From: Flavobacteriaceae bacterium
Lineage (GTDB): Bacteria; Bacteroidota; Bacteroidia; Flavobacteriales; Flavobacteriaceae
Assembly: GCA_024644745.1 (NCBI GenBank)
Contig: JAHEHF010000028.1
Coordinates: 1-37,839 of the forward strand
Direction of reading: 5' to 3'
DNA length: 37,839 nucleotides
Below the pieces are notes generated by a model that had not been told where the DNA came from, did no database searches, and was given only the letters and a program-made list of their open reading frames with translations. A program made the translations under genes and the position numbers. Position 1 is the stretch's first letter; every line of letters begins with the position of its first letter. Positions 7,527 to 16,105 of this stretch are shown in pieces.

Positions 7527-8990
7527 ATGAAAAACACCGCTGTCAGAAATCTTGAACCCAAGGCTCTTTGGAATCATTTTGCAGAAATCAATGCCATTCC
7601 GAGGGCTTCAAAAAAAGAAGATCGGATCGTGGAATACATGGTCGCTTTTGGCAAGAGCCTTAGGCTGGAAACCGTGGTTGATCAGGTAAAAAACGTGATC
7701 ATCAGAAAACCAGCGACACCTGGAATGGAAAACAGGAAAACGGTTGTGCTGCAATCGCATCTTGACATGGTCCATCAAAAAAACGGTGACAGCGATTTTG
7801 ACTTTGACACCGAAGGGATCAAAATGTTGGTAGACGGTGACTGGGTCAGGGCAGACGGAACCACCCTGGGAGCCGATAATGGCCTGGGTGTTGCTGCCAT
7901 CATGAGTGTGCTGTCTGACAAAACTATGGCCCATCCCCCTATTGAGGCCCTCTTTACGATTGATGAGGAAACCGGTATGACAGGAGCTCAGGGCCTTCAG
8001 GCTGGATACCTAAATGGTGAGATCCTGCTCAACCTCGATACGGAGGAAGATGATGAGATTGATATCGGCTGTGCAGGCGGAATCGATGTTACCTTGCTGA
8101 AAGATTATGAGGAGGACATACTGGATCAGGGTAATTTTGCAGGATTTGAAATTGTGGTCAAGGGACTTCAGGGTGGTCATTCAGGGATGGACATACACAA
8201 AGGCTTGGGCAATGCCAATAAAATTATGAACCGCTTGCTGAGTCATATTGAAAAGTTCGCGAGAATTGCCCAGATCAATGGAGGAGGGTTGAGAAACGCC
8301 ATTCCAAGGGAAAGTAATGCCACCATTGCCTGTAAAACTGCTGACGTTCCAAAAATACAAACTGAATTCAACAAAATTTACCAGGTGGTCAAAACCGAGT
8401 TTGAAACTGTCGAACCAGGCCTGAGTTGTTCTTTGACAGAAACTGCTTCACCTGAAAAGGTTATGAGTCCCATGTCACAGGCTGCGCTTCTGAGAGCTGT
8501 TGAGAAAGCGATAAACGGAGTGTATAAAATGAGCACTGAAATAGATGACCTGGTTGAAACTTCGAATAATTTGGCACGGGTAAGCGTCAAAAACGGACAA
8601 ATCGAAATATTGTGTCTTACAAGGTCCTCAGTGGAAGAAGGTAAAATGGAAGTCGCAAATTCCTTAAAAAGTAGTTTTGAATCTGAAGGATTTAGTGCTG
8701 AATTTTCAGGATCCTATCCGGGATGGACCCCAAACAAGGACTCTGCCATCCTGAAAGTACTTTCAAATCTATATGTAAAAATGTTTCAAAGCCAGCCGTC
8801 GGTTGTTGCCTGTCATGCCGGACTCGAATGTGGCATCCTCGGAACTCACTATCCTGAAATGGATATGATTTCTTTTGGACCCACCATCAAAGGTGCCCAT
8901 TCACCTGATGAGCGAGCGAGCATCTCCTCTGTTGCAAGATTTTGGAAATTTTTGCAGGAAATTTTAAAAAATATTCCCTTAAAAGAATGA
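7527..8990 (+). CDS. pepD: Xaa-His dipeptidase / cytosol nonspecific dipeptidase (M20)
   Basis: A 487-residue metallopeptidase of family M20, close in length to E. coli PepD (485). It hydrolyses dipeptides in the cytoplasm and uses two zinc ions. Recognisable metal and catalytic residues are His78 and Asp80 in QSHLDMV, Asp117 in GADNG, the Glu147-Glu148 pair in DEETG and Asp171 in NLDTEE. A C-terminal His lies in FGPTIKGAHSPDE. The dimerisation insert (about 190-390) contains GGHSGMDIHKGLGNA. The frame extends upstream to 7479, overlapping the previous gene by four bases, but the methionine at 7527 matches where PepD proteins begin. It is the last gene of the plus-strand run. Confidence 0.93.
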   Translation: MKNTAVRNLEPKALWNHFAEINAIPRASKKEDRIVEYMVAFGKSLRLETVVDQVKNVIIRKPATPGMENRKTVVLQSHLDMVHQKNGDSDFDFDTEGIKMLVDGDWVRADGTTLGADNGLGVAAIMSVLSDKTMAHPPIEALFTIDEETGMTGAQGLQAGYLNGEILLNLDTEEDDEIDIGCAGGIDVTLLKDYEEDILDQGNFAGFEIVVKGLQGGHSGMDIHKGLGNANKIMNRLLSHIEKFARIAQINGGGLRNAIPRESNATIACKTADVPKIQTEFNKIYQVVKTEFETVEPGLSCSLTETASPEKVMSPMSQAALLRAVEKAINGVYKMSTEIDDLVETSNNLARVSVKNGQIEILCLTRSSVEEGKMEVANSLKSSFESEGFSAEFSGSYPGWTPNKDSAILKVLSNLYVKMFQSQPSVVACHAGLECGILGTHYPEMDMISFGPTIKGAHSPDERASISSVARFWKFLQEILKNIPLKE

Positions 8991-9050
8991 AAAATCATCA
9001 AAAAAAGGGGAAATAAATAGCTGCCTTTCTGATTGATGAATTCATTTAAA

Positions 9051-9085
9051 GGTATTGTATATGGATTTATACGCCTGGAAATACC
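9051..9085. terminator. Weak inverted repeat between convergent pepD and ung
   Basis: GGTATT (9051-9056) pairs with AATACC (9080-9085), and inside it GTATA (9057-9061) pairs with TATAC (9068-9072), leaving a 7-nt bulge. It lies exactly between two convergent genes, so it could act as a bidirectional terminator. It is AT-rich and lacks a clear T-run, so this is a low-confidence call. Confidence 0.25.
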
Positions 9086-9750
9086 TACCACCGGATCGCG
9101 GGTTTTCCATGCCTGTTCAAAAATTCATTCGTCCTGCTAAAATGCCTGTTACCGAACCAATACCCCCTGTTTGCACTCAGGGGTGAGGGATGTCCGCCGT
9201 TGAGTACCAGGTGCTTCTGCTGATCTATCATTCGTCCCTTTTTTTTGGCATACCCTCCCCAAAGCAGGAATACAATAGGATCCGTTTTTTCTGACAATTT
9301 TTGAATGACTGCATCGGTAAAGATTTCCCAGCCCTGTTTCTGATGAGAGCCTGCCTGGGACGACCTGACCGTTAGGGTGGCGTTCAACAACAGAACACCC
9401 TGATCGGCCCAGCCCGATAAATCACCGCTTTCAGGATAATCCTTTCCTGTATCGGTTTGCAGTTCCTTAAAAATATTAACGAGCGATGGGGGGTGCTTAA
9501 CCCCATCGTGCACGGAAAAACAGAGTCCGTTCGCTTGATTTTCACCGTGATAAGGATCCTGTCCCAGGATAACGACCCTTACCTGATCAAAGGCACAATG
9601 GTCAAAAGCCGCAAAGATCTCAGGGCAACTCGGATAACAGGTATATTGCTCATACTCTGAGCGTACAAATGCTTCGAGGTCCTTAAAATAGTCCTTTTCA
9701 AACTCTTTGCGGAGTTCGGTTTTCCAGCTGTCTGGGATATGTACCTTCAT
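9085..9750 (-). CDS. ung: Uracil-DNA glycosylase (family 1)
   Basis: A 221-residue family 1 uracil-DNA glycosylase that removes uracil from DNA at the start of base-excision repair. Motif A, GQDPYH (63-68), holds the water-activating Asp65. The uracil-specificity Asn is in LLLNATLTV (Asn123). Motif B, HPSPLS (187-192), provides His187 and the minor-groove loop. Length and all motifs are normal. It is transcribed away from mutS2 across a 41-bp gap, so two DNA-maintenance genes share one promoter region. Confidence 0.96.
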   Translation of the reverse strand: MKVHIPDSWKTELRKEFEKDYFKDLEAFVRSEYEQYTCYPSCPEIFAAFDHCAFDQVRVVILGQDPYHGENQANGLCFSVHDGVKHPPSLVNIFKELQTDTGKDYPESGDLSGWADQGVLLLNATLTVRSSQAGSHQKQGWEIFTDAVIQKLSEKTDPIVFLLWGGYAKKKGRMIDQQKHLVLNGGHPSPLSANRGYWFGNRHFSRTNEFLNRHGKPAIRW

Positions 9751-9764
9751 CGGATAAAATTGGT

Positions 9765-9772
9765 TATTTTTG
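9765..9772 (+). promoter_or_regulatory. -7 box for mutS2
   Basis: TATTTTTG matches TAnnTTTG; the -33 side is poor. Transcription near 9779 would leave only about 13 nt before the TTG used as mutS2 start, and this supports a TTG start since no in-frame ATG exists in the gap. Confidence 0.45.
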
Positions 9773-9778
9773 CCATGA

Positions 9779-9786
9779 CAAATTTA
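9779..9786 (-). promoter_or_regulatory. -7 box for ung
   Basis: On the minus strand TAAATTTG matches TAnnTTTG and would give a leader of about 22 nt before the ung ATG at 9750. It lies 6 bp from the oppositely oriented mutS2 -7 box, so the two promoters face each other and probably cannot be occupied together. Confidence 0.45.
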
Positions 9787-9791
9787 AGGCT

Positions 9792-12053
9792 TTGGCAAAC
9801 AATATAACAGAAAAAACATTGACCGATCTGGAATTTTCAACGATTCTCGATACCATTGAAACTTTTTGTATTTCAGACCTGGGTCGTGAAGCCGTTCGGA
9901 AGATCAGACCTTTGAACAGAATACTGGAACTCAAAACAGAGTTAAATCAGGTCAATGAATATCTCGCTTCATTCTCGAATGAGAATCGTATTCCGAATCA
10001 TTATTTCGAGGAGATTACCAAAGAAATCTATTTGTTGGGTATAGAAGACAGTTTTCTGGAAGGCACTGCTTTTATAAAAATTGCATCCATTTCAGATCGG
10101 GTAAATGAATTATTAAAGTTCTTTAAAAAATTCAAGACCTATTACCCTACTCTTTTTCAGCAATCTGAAAACATAGAGATAAACAAGCAGATCAACAGCA
10201 GCATCAAGGAATTGATCTCACCATTTGGCGAAGTTGTAGACAAAGCCTCCCCGGTATTACTGGGCCTTCGCAAGGAGATCAATAAGCTGCGCGGTCAGCT
10301 GGGAGGAAGTTTTAACAAAGCATTGACCCATTATGCCAACCTTGGCTATCTGGACGATATACGTGAATCGGTTGTAGACAATCAACGGGTTTTGGCAGTG
10401 CAAGCGATGTACAGACGAAAAGTCAGAGGGGCCATTTTAGGAAATTCAAAAACGGGAAGTATTGTATACATTGCCCCTCAGGCCACTTTACAGCTGTCCA
10501 GGGAACTGCAGAACCTCAAATACGAAGAACAGGAAGAAGTTGTCAAGATCCTGAAATCACTGACAAATACCATTCGCCCCTATGCCGGACTACTTGAAAA
10601 ATATCAGGCATACCTCGCTCATCTGGACTCTCTGGGAGCCCGTGCGAAATATGCGCACAAAATCAAAGCCTGCCTGCCTGCCATTGTCAGGGAAAAAAAG
10701 ATTTACCTGAGAAATGCCTACCATCCCATCTTATGGTTGGAAAATACAAATAAGGGATTGCCAATTATCCCGCAAACCCTTGAGCTCAATGAAAGGCAGC
10801 AGATCATTGTCATTTCAGGGCCCAATGCAGGAGGAAAAAGCATTACCCTCAAGACCATTGGCCTGTTGCAGGTGATGCTGCAAAGTGGTATACTCATACC
10901 CGTGCATGAGCGAAGTGAGGTCAGTATTTTCGACAAGGTTTTAACCGATATTGGAGACAATCAGTCTATTGAAAATCAGCTTAGCACCTATAGTTACCGG
11001 CTAAAGAACATGCGAAATTTCTTAAAGAGATGCAATGCGAATACACTCTTTCTGATCGACGAATTCGGAACCGGGAGCGATCCGGAACTCGGAGGAGCCC
11101 TTGCGGAGGTCTTTTTGGAAGAATTTTATGACAAAGGAGCCTTTGGGATCATTACCACCCACTACTCCAATTTAAAAGTTCTCGCGAGTGAACTGGAACA
11201 TGTTACAAATGCCAATATGCAGTTTGATCAAAACTCGCTTGAGCCCCTGTTCAAGTTACATACAGGCCAGGCCGGAAGTTCATTTACTTTTGAAGTGGCC
11301 CAGAAAAACGGCATTCCATTCAGCCTGATCAACAGGGCCAAGAAGAAAGTGGAAAAAGAAAAGATCAGGCTCGACAAGACCATCGCAAAACTTCAGAAAG
11401 AACGCAATGAACTTCAGAAAAAAGCGGATGGCCTGGTCCAGGAACAGCGAAATGCAAAAGAAGGATCAGAGAAATTACAGATGCAGCAGCAAAAGATACA
11501 GGATAAAATTCAGCGTTTCCAGGAACTTTATGACAACAACCAGAAAATGCTCTCTTTTGGAAGAAAAGCCAATGAGCTGTTGAACAAATTCTTTCAGAAA
11601 AAAAACAAAAAGGAACTCAAGGATGAGTTTCTCAAATGGGCCCTCATTGAACAGGATAAACATGAAAAACTGAAAAAGGAAAAACTGGAGAATGAATTGA
11701 AAAAGAAAAATGATGATCGGGAAAAACCTTTGTCAAAAAGAGAAAGGACCAAAATCAACAAGGAACTCAGATCACAGCAGAAACGCAAAGATGCCTTACT
11801 CAAAAAGATAGAGCAGGAAATCTTACCTGAAGTCAAAAAGGCCAGAGTCAAAAAAGAAAAGATCAACCGCGAAAAAGCAATTGAAATAGACGGGTATCAA
11901 TACCAGGTCAACGATGTTGTCAGACTGAAAGACGGCAATGCCAAAGGTACCATTGAAAAGATAGAAAAAGATATCGCAACGATCAATTATGGCATTTTTA
12001 CCGCCAAAACAGACGTCGATCAGCTGGAACTGGTCAAAAAAGCTGTTAAATAA
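9792..12053 (+). CDS. mutS2: MutS2 family ATPase lacking the Smr nuclease domain
   Basis: A 753-residue MutS2-type protein. In other bacteria MutS2 suppresses recombination or acts on stalled and collided ribosomes. The core (about 1-330) carries the lever/clamp helices. The ATPase shows Walker A SGPNAGGKS (342-350) and Walker B LFLIDEFGTGSD (419-430), followed by ITTHYSNLK. A long, strongly charged coiled coil spans about 510-700. The chain ends at about 700-753 in a small KOW-like beta domain (YQVNDVVRLKDGNAKGTI). The Smr endonuclease domain that ends canonical MutS2 (B. subtilis, 785 residues) is absent, and the stop is not followed by a Smr-like frame. The start is TTG at 9792; homologues begin just before the ISEKTL-like segment seen here (ITEKTL). 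Confidence 0.92.
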   Translation: MANNITEKTLTDLEFSTILDTIETFCISDLGREAVRKIRPLNRILELKTELNQVNEYLASFSNENRIPNHYFEEITKEIYLLGIEDSFLEGTAFIKIASISDRVNELLKFFKKFKTYYPTLFQQSENIEINKQINSSIKELISPFGEVVDKASPVLLGLRKEINKLRGQLGGSFNKALTHYANLGYLDDIRESVVDNQRVLAVQAMYRRKVRGAILGNSKTGSIVYIAPQATLQLSRELQNLKYEEQEEVVKILKSLTNTIRPYAGLLEKYQAYLAHLDSLGARAKYAHKIKACLPAIVREKKIYLRNAYHPILWLENTNKGLPIIPQTLELNERQQIIVISGPNAGGKSITLKTIGLLQVMLQSGILIPVHERSEVSIFDKVLTDIGDNQSIENQLSTYSYRLKNMRNFLKRCNANTLFLIDEFGTGSDPELGGALAEVFLEEFYDKGAFGIITTHYSNLKVLASELEHVTNANMQFDQNSLEPLFKLHTGQAGSSFTFEVAQKNGIPFSLINRAKKKVEKEKIRLDKTIAKLQKERNELQKKADGLVQEQRNAKEGSEKLQMQQQKIQDKIQRFQELYDNNQKMLSFGRKANELLNKFFQKKNKKELKDEFLKWALIEQDKHEKLKKEKLENELKKKNDDREKPLSKRERTKINKELRSQQKRKDALLKKIEQEILPEVKKARVKKEKINREKAIEIDGYQYQVNDVVRLKDGNAKGTIEKIEKDIATINYGIFTAKTDVDQLELVKKAVK

Positions 12054-12065
12054 TGATGAAAAGGG

Positions 12066-12305
12066 TCAATCTGCTGCGTACCTTTCCATTTCCCGGTCAT
12101 AAAAAGCCATGGATTCTTCAATCAATTTGGCGATCTCAATGGCAATTTCGCTCTCATCACCTCTTAACTCATCCATCCATTCGATATCATCATTCAATAA
12201 ATTGATGATAAATTGAGGGTATTCTGTATGAATGATAAAAATATCTTCCGGGTTATCGGTATTGTCTCCTAATAAAAATTTTGGTATATCCATGTCTTTG
12301 CTCAT
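12066..12305 (-). CDS. Small acidic conserved hypothetical protein
   Basis: A 79-residue, soluble, acidic protein with no signal peptide or membrane segment. It opens MSKDMDIPKFLLGDN, continues with DIFIIHTEYPQFIINLLNDDIEW and ends in an amphipathic helix (about residues 53-77). I believe very similar proteins occur across Flavobacteriaceae, which together with normal codon use argues that it is real, but no function is known to me. It converges on mutS2 (12 bp between stops) and is divergent from the acyl-CoA ligase gene across 198 bp. Confidence 0.75.
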   Translation of the reverse strand: MSKDMDIPKFLLGDNTDNPEDIFIIHTEYPQFIINLLNDDIEWMDELRGDESEIAIEIAKLIEESMAFYDREMERYAAD

Positions 12306-12503
12306 TTGTTATGTTACGATGCCCGAAATTTAAAAACCACGAACCGCTGCAAAATCGCCCGTAAAATTAATAAAACAAATCTATGCATTCAAAATTCCTT
12401 CAAAATGATTTTTCCCTAAAATGCTTGAAAGGTGCAATCAAAAAACGGAACTCACATTTTTTATTATAAAAATGTATTTTAGCAAAACAATTGAATCATT
12501 CAC

Positions 12504-14441
12504 ATGGCCCAAAGAACCATTTTCAAGATGCTTGACAAGGCATCGCTCAGCTATCAAAACGATCCCTATCTAAGTGTAAAAGGTGATGATGGGTGGATCA
12601 GGACCACTTTTAGGGAAGCCAAAGACAGGGCGCGATTTCTGGCATCGGCCTTTCTTGAACTTGGGATAAAACCCGAAAACAAGGTGGCCATACTATCAGA
12701 AGCAAAATCAGACTGGATCATATCAGAATTCGCCGCTCTCTACGCAGGAGGGATCTCTGTTCCACTTTCGATAAAGCTTTTACCCGAGGAGGTTCCTTTC
12801 AGGGTAAATCATTCTGACGCCGAGCTTTTCATCATTTCGGAAAATACTTTGGAAAAAGTGATCAGCCAATGGGGCAAATATGAAAATGACAGATTGCGCC
12901 TGGTCATTATCGACAAACCTTCTCCAAAAATCACCAAACAATGCGCTGAGCATAATTTTGATGAAAAAAAACTGCTGTTCATCGAGGATCTTTATGAACT
13001 GGGTACGTCAAGTTTTGAAAAAAATCAGAAAACTCTGGAACGGATAGAAAAAGAAACAGCAGAAGAAGATGTGGTTACCATTTCCTATACATCAGGAACC
13101 ACAGGGAACCCCAAGGGGATCATGCTGACACACCTGAATTATTATTCGAACAGCCATGCGGCAGTCAGCACTTTTCAGATCAAGGAAAAGATCTCCACCC
13201 TGCTGATTCTGCCTACAGACCATTCCTTTGCCCATACCGTTGGGATTTATACGGCTCTGGTGAAGGGACTTTCCCTTCATTTCGTGGATGCCCGGGGAGG
13301 CAGTGTCAACGCCTTGAAAAACATCCCCAAAAACCTGGTCGAGGCAAGATCCAATTTCTTACTCACGGTGCCTGCCTTAACAAGTAATTTTATTCAGAAA
13401 ATAAAAGAAGGAATCAAATCAAAGGGCCCTTTTATTGAAGGGATCTTTAACCGGGGACTCGAGGCCGCCATACAAAGAAATGGTGACGGGTTCAGCAAAC
13501 CGGGTTTGGCGGTGCAGGTGAGAACTTATTTCAATGCATTGCTGGCCGAAAAATTAATCTTTAAGAAATTAAGACTCATCTTCGGACCGGAAATCGAATT
13601 TCTGGTGGGAGGCGGTGCCTTGCTTGATATCAAACAACAACAGTTTTACAAAGCCATTGGAATTCCTGTATACCAGGGATATGGTTTGACCGAGGCCACG
13701 CCTATCATTTCAACCAATACACCCTTCAACCATAAAATGGGCACTTCGGGTAAAGTGCTTGAGGGCATCACCTGTAAAATATGTGATGACAGAGGTTCAG
13801 CACTTTCCAGTGGGCAAAAAGGAGAGATCGTGATCCGGGGTGACAACGTGATGAAGGGATATTACAAGAATGAATCGGCCACGGAAGAGACCATTAAAAA
13901 TGGATGGCTGCATACAGGTGATCTCGGATTTATGGATGAAGACGGGTTTTTGGTGGTAGTGGGAAGAGAAAAGGCTTTGCTCATATCGGAGGACGGTGAA
14001 AAGTACTCACCGGAGGAAATTGAAGAGGCAATTGTGAGCTGTTCCTCATGCATAAATCAGATCATGATCTACAACGATCACCAAAAATACACCACTGCCC
14101 TTCTTACTCTCAATAAAAAGATAGTGGAGTCCTGGGTCAACAAGGGCACAGTGAATTCTTTAGAGGAGATCCATCAAAAGATAAAGCAGGAAATGTTACT
14201 TTTTTCCAAGCAACCTGAATTCAAGGATAAATTCCCGGGCAAATGGATACCCGCAAATTTTCAAATCGTTGCCGATGAATTTTCAGAAGACAACAAAATG
14301 ATCAATTCTACCTTGAAAATGGTTAGGCATAAGATCACTGAAACCTATCATGAAAGACTGGATCTCATGTATGCCAGGAAGGGACAGCAGCTGGCCCTTG
14401 AAGAAAACCTAAATGTGCTTTCCTCCTTCATCACCCTTTAA
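12504..14441 (+). CDS. AMP-dependent long-chain acyl-CoA synthetase-like enzyme
   Basis: A 645-residue ANL-superfamily adenylating enzyme expected to convert a fatty or related carboxylic acid to its acyl-CoA via acyl-AMP. The ATP-binding P-loop YTSGTTGNPKG is at 195-205, the A5 motif GYGLTEAT at 392-399, TGDLG at 471-475 and the hinge region GREK at 487-490. The length and the insert after residue 300 fit long-chain acyl-CoA synthetases (FadD/FAA1 type) more than acetyl-CoA synthetases. The GEKYSPEEIE segment (498-507) replaces the usual NGxxIxPxxIE. It stands alone between divergent and downstream genes, so the pathway (beta-oxidation or lipid remodelling) is open. Confidence 0.9.
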   Translation: MAQRTIFKMLDKASLSYQNDPYLSVKGDDGWIRTTFREAKDRARFLASAFLELGIKPENKVAILSEAKSDWIISEFAALYAGGISVPLSIKLLPEEVPFRVNHSDAELFIISENTLEKVISQWGKYENDRLRLVIIDKPSPKITKQCAEHNFDEKKLLFIEDLYELGTSSFEKNQKTLERIEKETAEEDVVTISYTSGTTGNPKGIMLTHLNYYSNSHAAVSTFQIKEKISTLLILPTDHSFAHTVGIYTALVKGLSLHFVDARGGSVNALKNIPKNLVEARSNFLLTVPALTSNFIQKIKEGIKSKGPFIEGIFNRGLEAAIQRNGDGFSKPGLAVQVRTYFNALLAEKLIFKKLRLIFGPEIEFLVGGGALLDIKQQQFYKAIGIPVYQGYGLTEATPIISTNTPFNHKMGTSGKVLEGITCKICDDRGSALSSGQKGEIVIRGDNVMKGYYKNESATEETIKNGWLHTGDLGFMDEDGFLVVVGREKALLISEDGEKYSPEEIEEAIVSCSSCINQIMIYNDHQKYTTALLTLNKKIVESWVNKGTVNSLEEIHQKIKQEMLLFSKQPEFKDKFPGKWIPANFQIVADEFSEDNKMINSTLKMVRHKITETYHERLDLMYARKGQQLALEENLNVLSSFITL

Positions 14442-14475
14442 AAAGAACTAATATTGCCATCTAAGACCTCGGGAC

Positions 14476-14916
14476 ATGATCCGCATTAAAAGAATAGATT
14501 TAGAAGATCCGCTGTATCAGAAAGAAAGACAGCTCAGGAATAAAATCCTTTTGCGTCCCATCGGAATTCCCGATTTTGGATGGGAGCATCATGATGCCTT
14601 TTCATGGCATTTTGTTGCCCTCGATGATCTTGAGCTTGTCGGATGTGTTGTTCTGGTTCCCCTTGATAAGAAAGGAGAAAAATCACAATTGATTCAAATG
14701 GCTGTTGATGAGACCAGGCAAGGAGAAGGCATCGGGCGTTTACTGGTCGAACACCTGGTGGGTTTTGCCAAAAAAACCGGTCTTCATGAAATTCAGCTTC
14801 ATTCGAGGTCTGATGTCAGTACTTTTTACAGTCATCTGGGATTTGAGCGTTATGGAAAAGAATTCGAGGAGGTTGGTGTGGCTCATGTTCATATGCGCAT
14901 GTTTTTACACACTTAG
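14476..14916 (+). CDS. GNAT family N-acetyltransferase
   Basis: A 146-residue GCN5-related N-acetyltransferase. The acetyl-CoA pyrophosphate loop RQGEGIGRLL (81-90) fits the Q/RxxGxG/A motif, preceded by strand QLIQMAVD and followed by the SDVSTFYSHLGFERYG segment typical of the C-terminal beta-alpha unit. Acceptor substrate unknown; ElaA-like and small-molecule acetyltransferases have this size. It lies 34 bp after the acyl-CoA ligase, probably on one transcript, and converges with the carotenoid operon 21 bp later. Confidence 0.88.
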   Translation: MIRIKRIDLEDPLYQKERQLRNKILLRPIGIPDFGWEHHDAFSWHFVALDDLELVGCVVLVPLDKKGEKSQLIQMAVDETRQGEGIGRLLVEHLVGFAKKTGLHEIQLHSRSDVSTFYSHLGFERYGKEFEEVGVAHVHMRMFLHT

Positions 14917-14937
14917 CAAAAATGCCTTGACCTCTTA

Positions 14938-15633
14938 TCAGGAAGTTTTACTGCCCGCTTTTTTGCTAAAATATTCAAACAATCCCAGACCCATCAGGAT
15001 CAATGAAAAAGCATATACAGAATCCTCTACGGGAATTGTACCCATTCTTATTCCCAGGTTCTGTTCGTCATTGTACCAAACGACCTGGTCCGTGATCCCG
15101 GTTCCAGTCAGGACCCCGTTCACGATGAAAAAAGGGATCAGCATGAAGAGAAAGGTTATATAATAAGAACGCAACAATTCCCTATTGCTAAGGTATACAG
15201 CTGCGAGGATCACAAATCCGAAGGCCATATCCACTGCGGTGTAGGCTTTGTCATAATTCAGTATAAAAACAAGCAGGAACAAGGCAATTAAAACGCCCGT
15301 AATCATTTTTGTAAGAGGAAGTGACAGCTTCAGTTTAGGATTGATCTCCAGCAAGGAAACATGAGTAAAAATACAGGCATAGGGAATGCATATAAAAAAG
15401 AGCCACTCTTCTATAGGCAGATACCACAATGACATCCCCGTAAGATAAGCTTCATTAAATCCCCAGTAAGCATTTTTTGTGAAATAGATGTCCCAGATTA
15501 TATAGGGAACCAGGCTGATTACTAAAGCGGGAAACAAGTACCGCCATTTCTTGTGCAATTGTATTCTTGGATGAAAAGAAACAAGGAAAGGAATTGAAAT
15601 CGCAAGCAGGTCAAGCCATAGGTATAATGACAT
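14938..15633 (-). CDS. crtYcd: Lycopene beta-cyclase, fused CrtYc-CrtYd (membrane type)
   Basis: A 231-residue integral membrane protein with about seven hydrophobic helices, built from two related halves. The first half has the lycopene-cyclase motif LPIEEWLFF (72-80) after IIWDIYFTKNAYWGFN; the second half has IPVEDSVYAF (200-209). This is the TIGR03462-type cyclase domain, which occurs as the separate CrtYc and CrtYd subunits in actinobacteria and fused in Bacteroidota, archaea and fungal CarRP. It is unrelated to the FAD-dependent CrtY/CrtL. It should cyclise both ends of lycopene to beta-carotene. It is the last gene of the carotenoid operon, 3 bp after crtZ. Confidence 0.9.
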   Translation of the reverse strand: MSLYLWLDLLAISIPFLVSFHPRIQLHKKWRYLFPALVISLVPYIIWDIYFTKNAYWGFNEAYLTGMSLWYLPIEEWLFFICIPYACIFTHVSLLEINPKLKLSLPLTKMITGVLIALFLLVFILNYDKAYTAVDMAFGFVILAAVYLSNRELLRSYYITFLFMLIPFFIVNGVLTGTGITDQVVWYNDEQNLGIRMGTIPVEDSVYAFSLILMGLGLFEYFSKKAGSKTS

Positions 15634-15636
15634 AAC

Positions 15637-16086
15637 TTAATAATTTCCACGATAATATTTCATCGGAACCCAGAGCATCCCGAAGCATTCCCCATCGTGT
15701 TTACCCAAATGTTTATGGTGCATTTTATGGGCCCTTCTAATGGCAAGCAAGTATGGATTTTTTGTATTGCGCCAGATCTTGATGCGCTGATGAATGAAAA
15801 GATCGTGTATCACAAAATAAATGACCCCGTAAATGAAAACTCCAATTCCGACTCCCAGGCTGATCTTCCAGCCAAAAATGGACCATAGTGCGAAGGCAGT
15901 AATCGATATGATGGCGAAAAAAACAAAAAAGGAATCGTTCAGTTCGAGAAAGGAATCGTGATTATCCCTTACGTGATGGTCTTCATGAAGGTTCCAGAAC
16001 GGTCCGTGCATCATATATTTATGCATGGCCCAGGCCACACCTTCCATGAGGAAGGTTGTAATTAATATGGTAATAAATAAGATCAT
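15637..16086 (-). CDS. crtZ: Beta-carotene hydroxylase (fatty-acid-hydroxylase family)
   Basis: A 149-residue di-iron membrane hydroxylase that adds 3-hydroxyl groups to beta-ionone rings, giving cryptoxanthin and then zeaxanthin. All histidine clusters are visible: HKYMMH (22-27), HEDHH (34-38), HDLFIH (94-99) and HKMHH (120-124). Hydrophobic segments lie at about 2-20, 53-70 and 75-94. The length is slightly shorter than proteobacterial CrtZ (about 160-175). The gene starts 19 bp after the unknown exported protein and is followed by the cyclase after 3 bp, so these genes should be cotranscribed. Confidence 0.93.
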   Translation of the reverse strand: MILFITILITTFLMEGVAWAMHKYMMHGPFWNLHEDHHVRDNHDSFLELNDSFFVFFAIISITAFALWSIFGWKISLGVGIGVFIYGVIYFVIHDLFIHQRIKIWRNTKNPYLLAIRRAHKMHHKHLGKHDGECFGMLWVPMKYYRGNY

Positions 16087-16105
16087 TTTATAAATAGCAT
16101 TTCAT

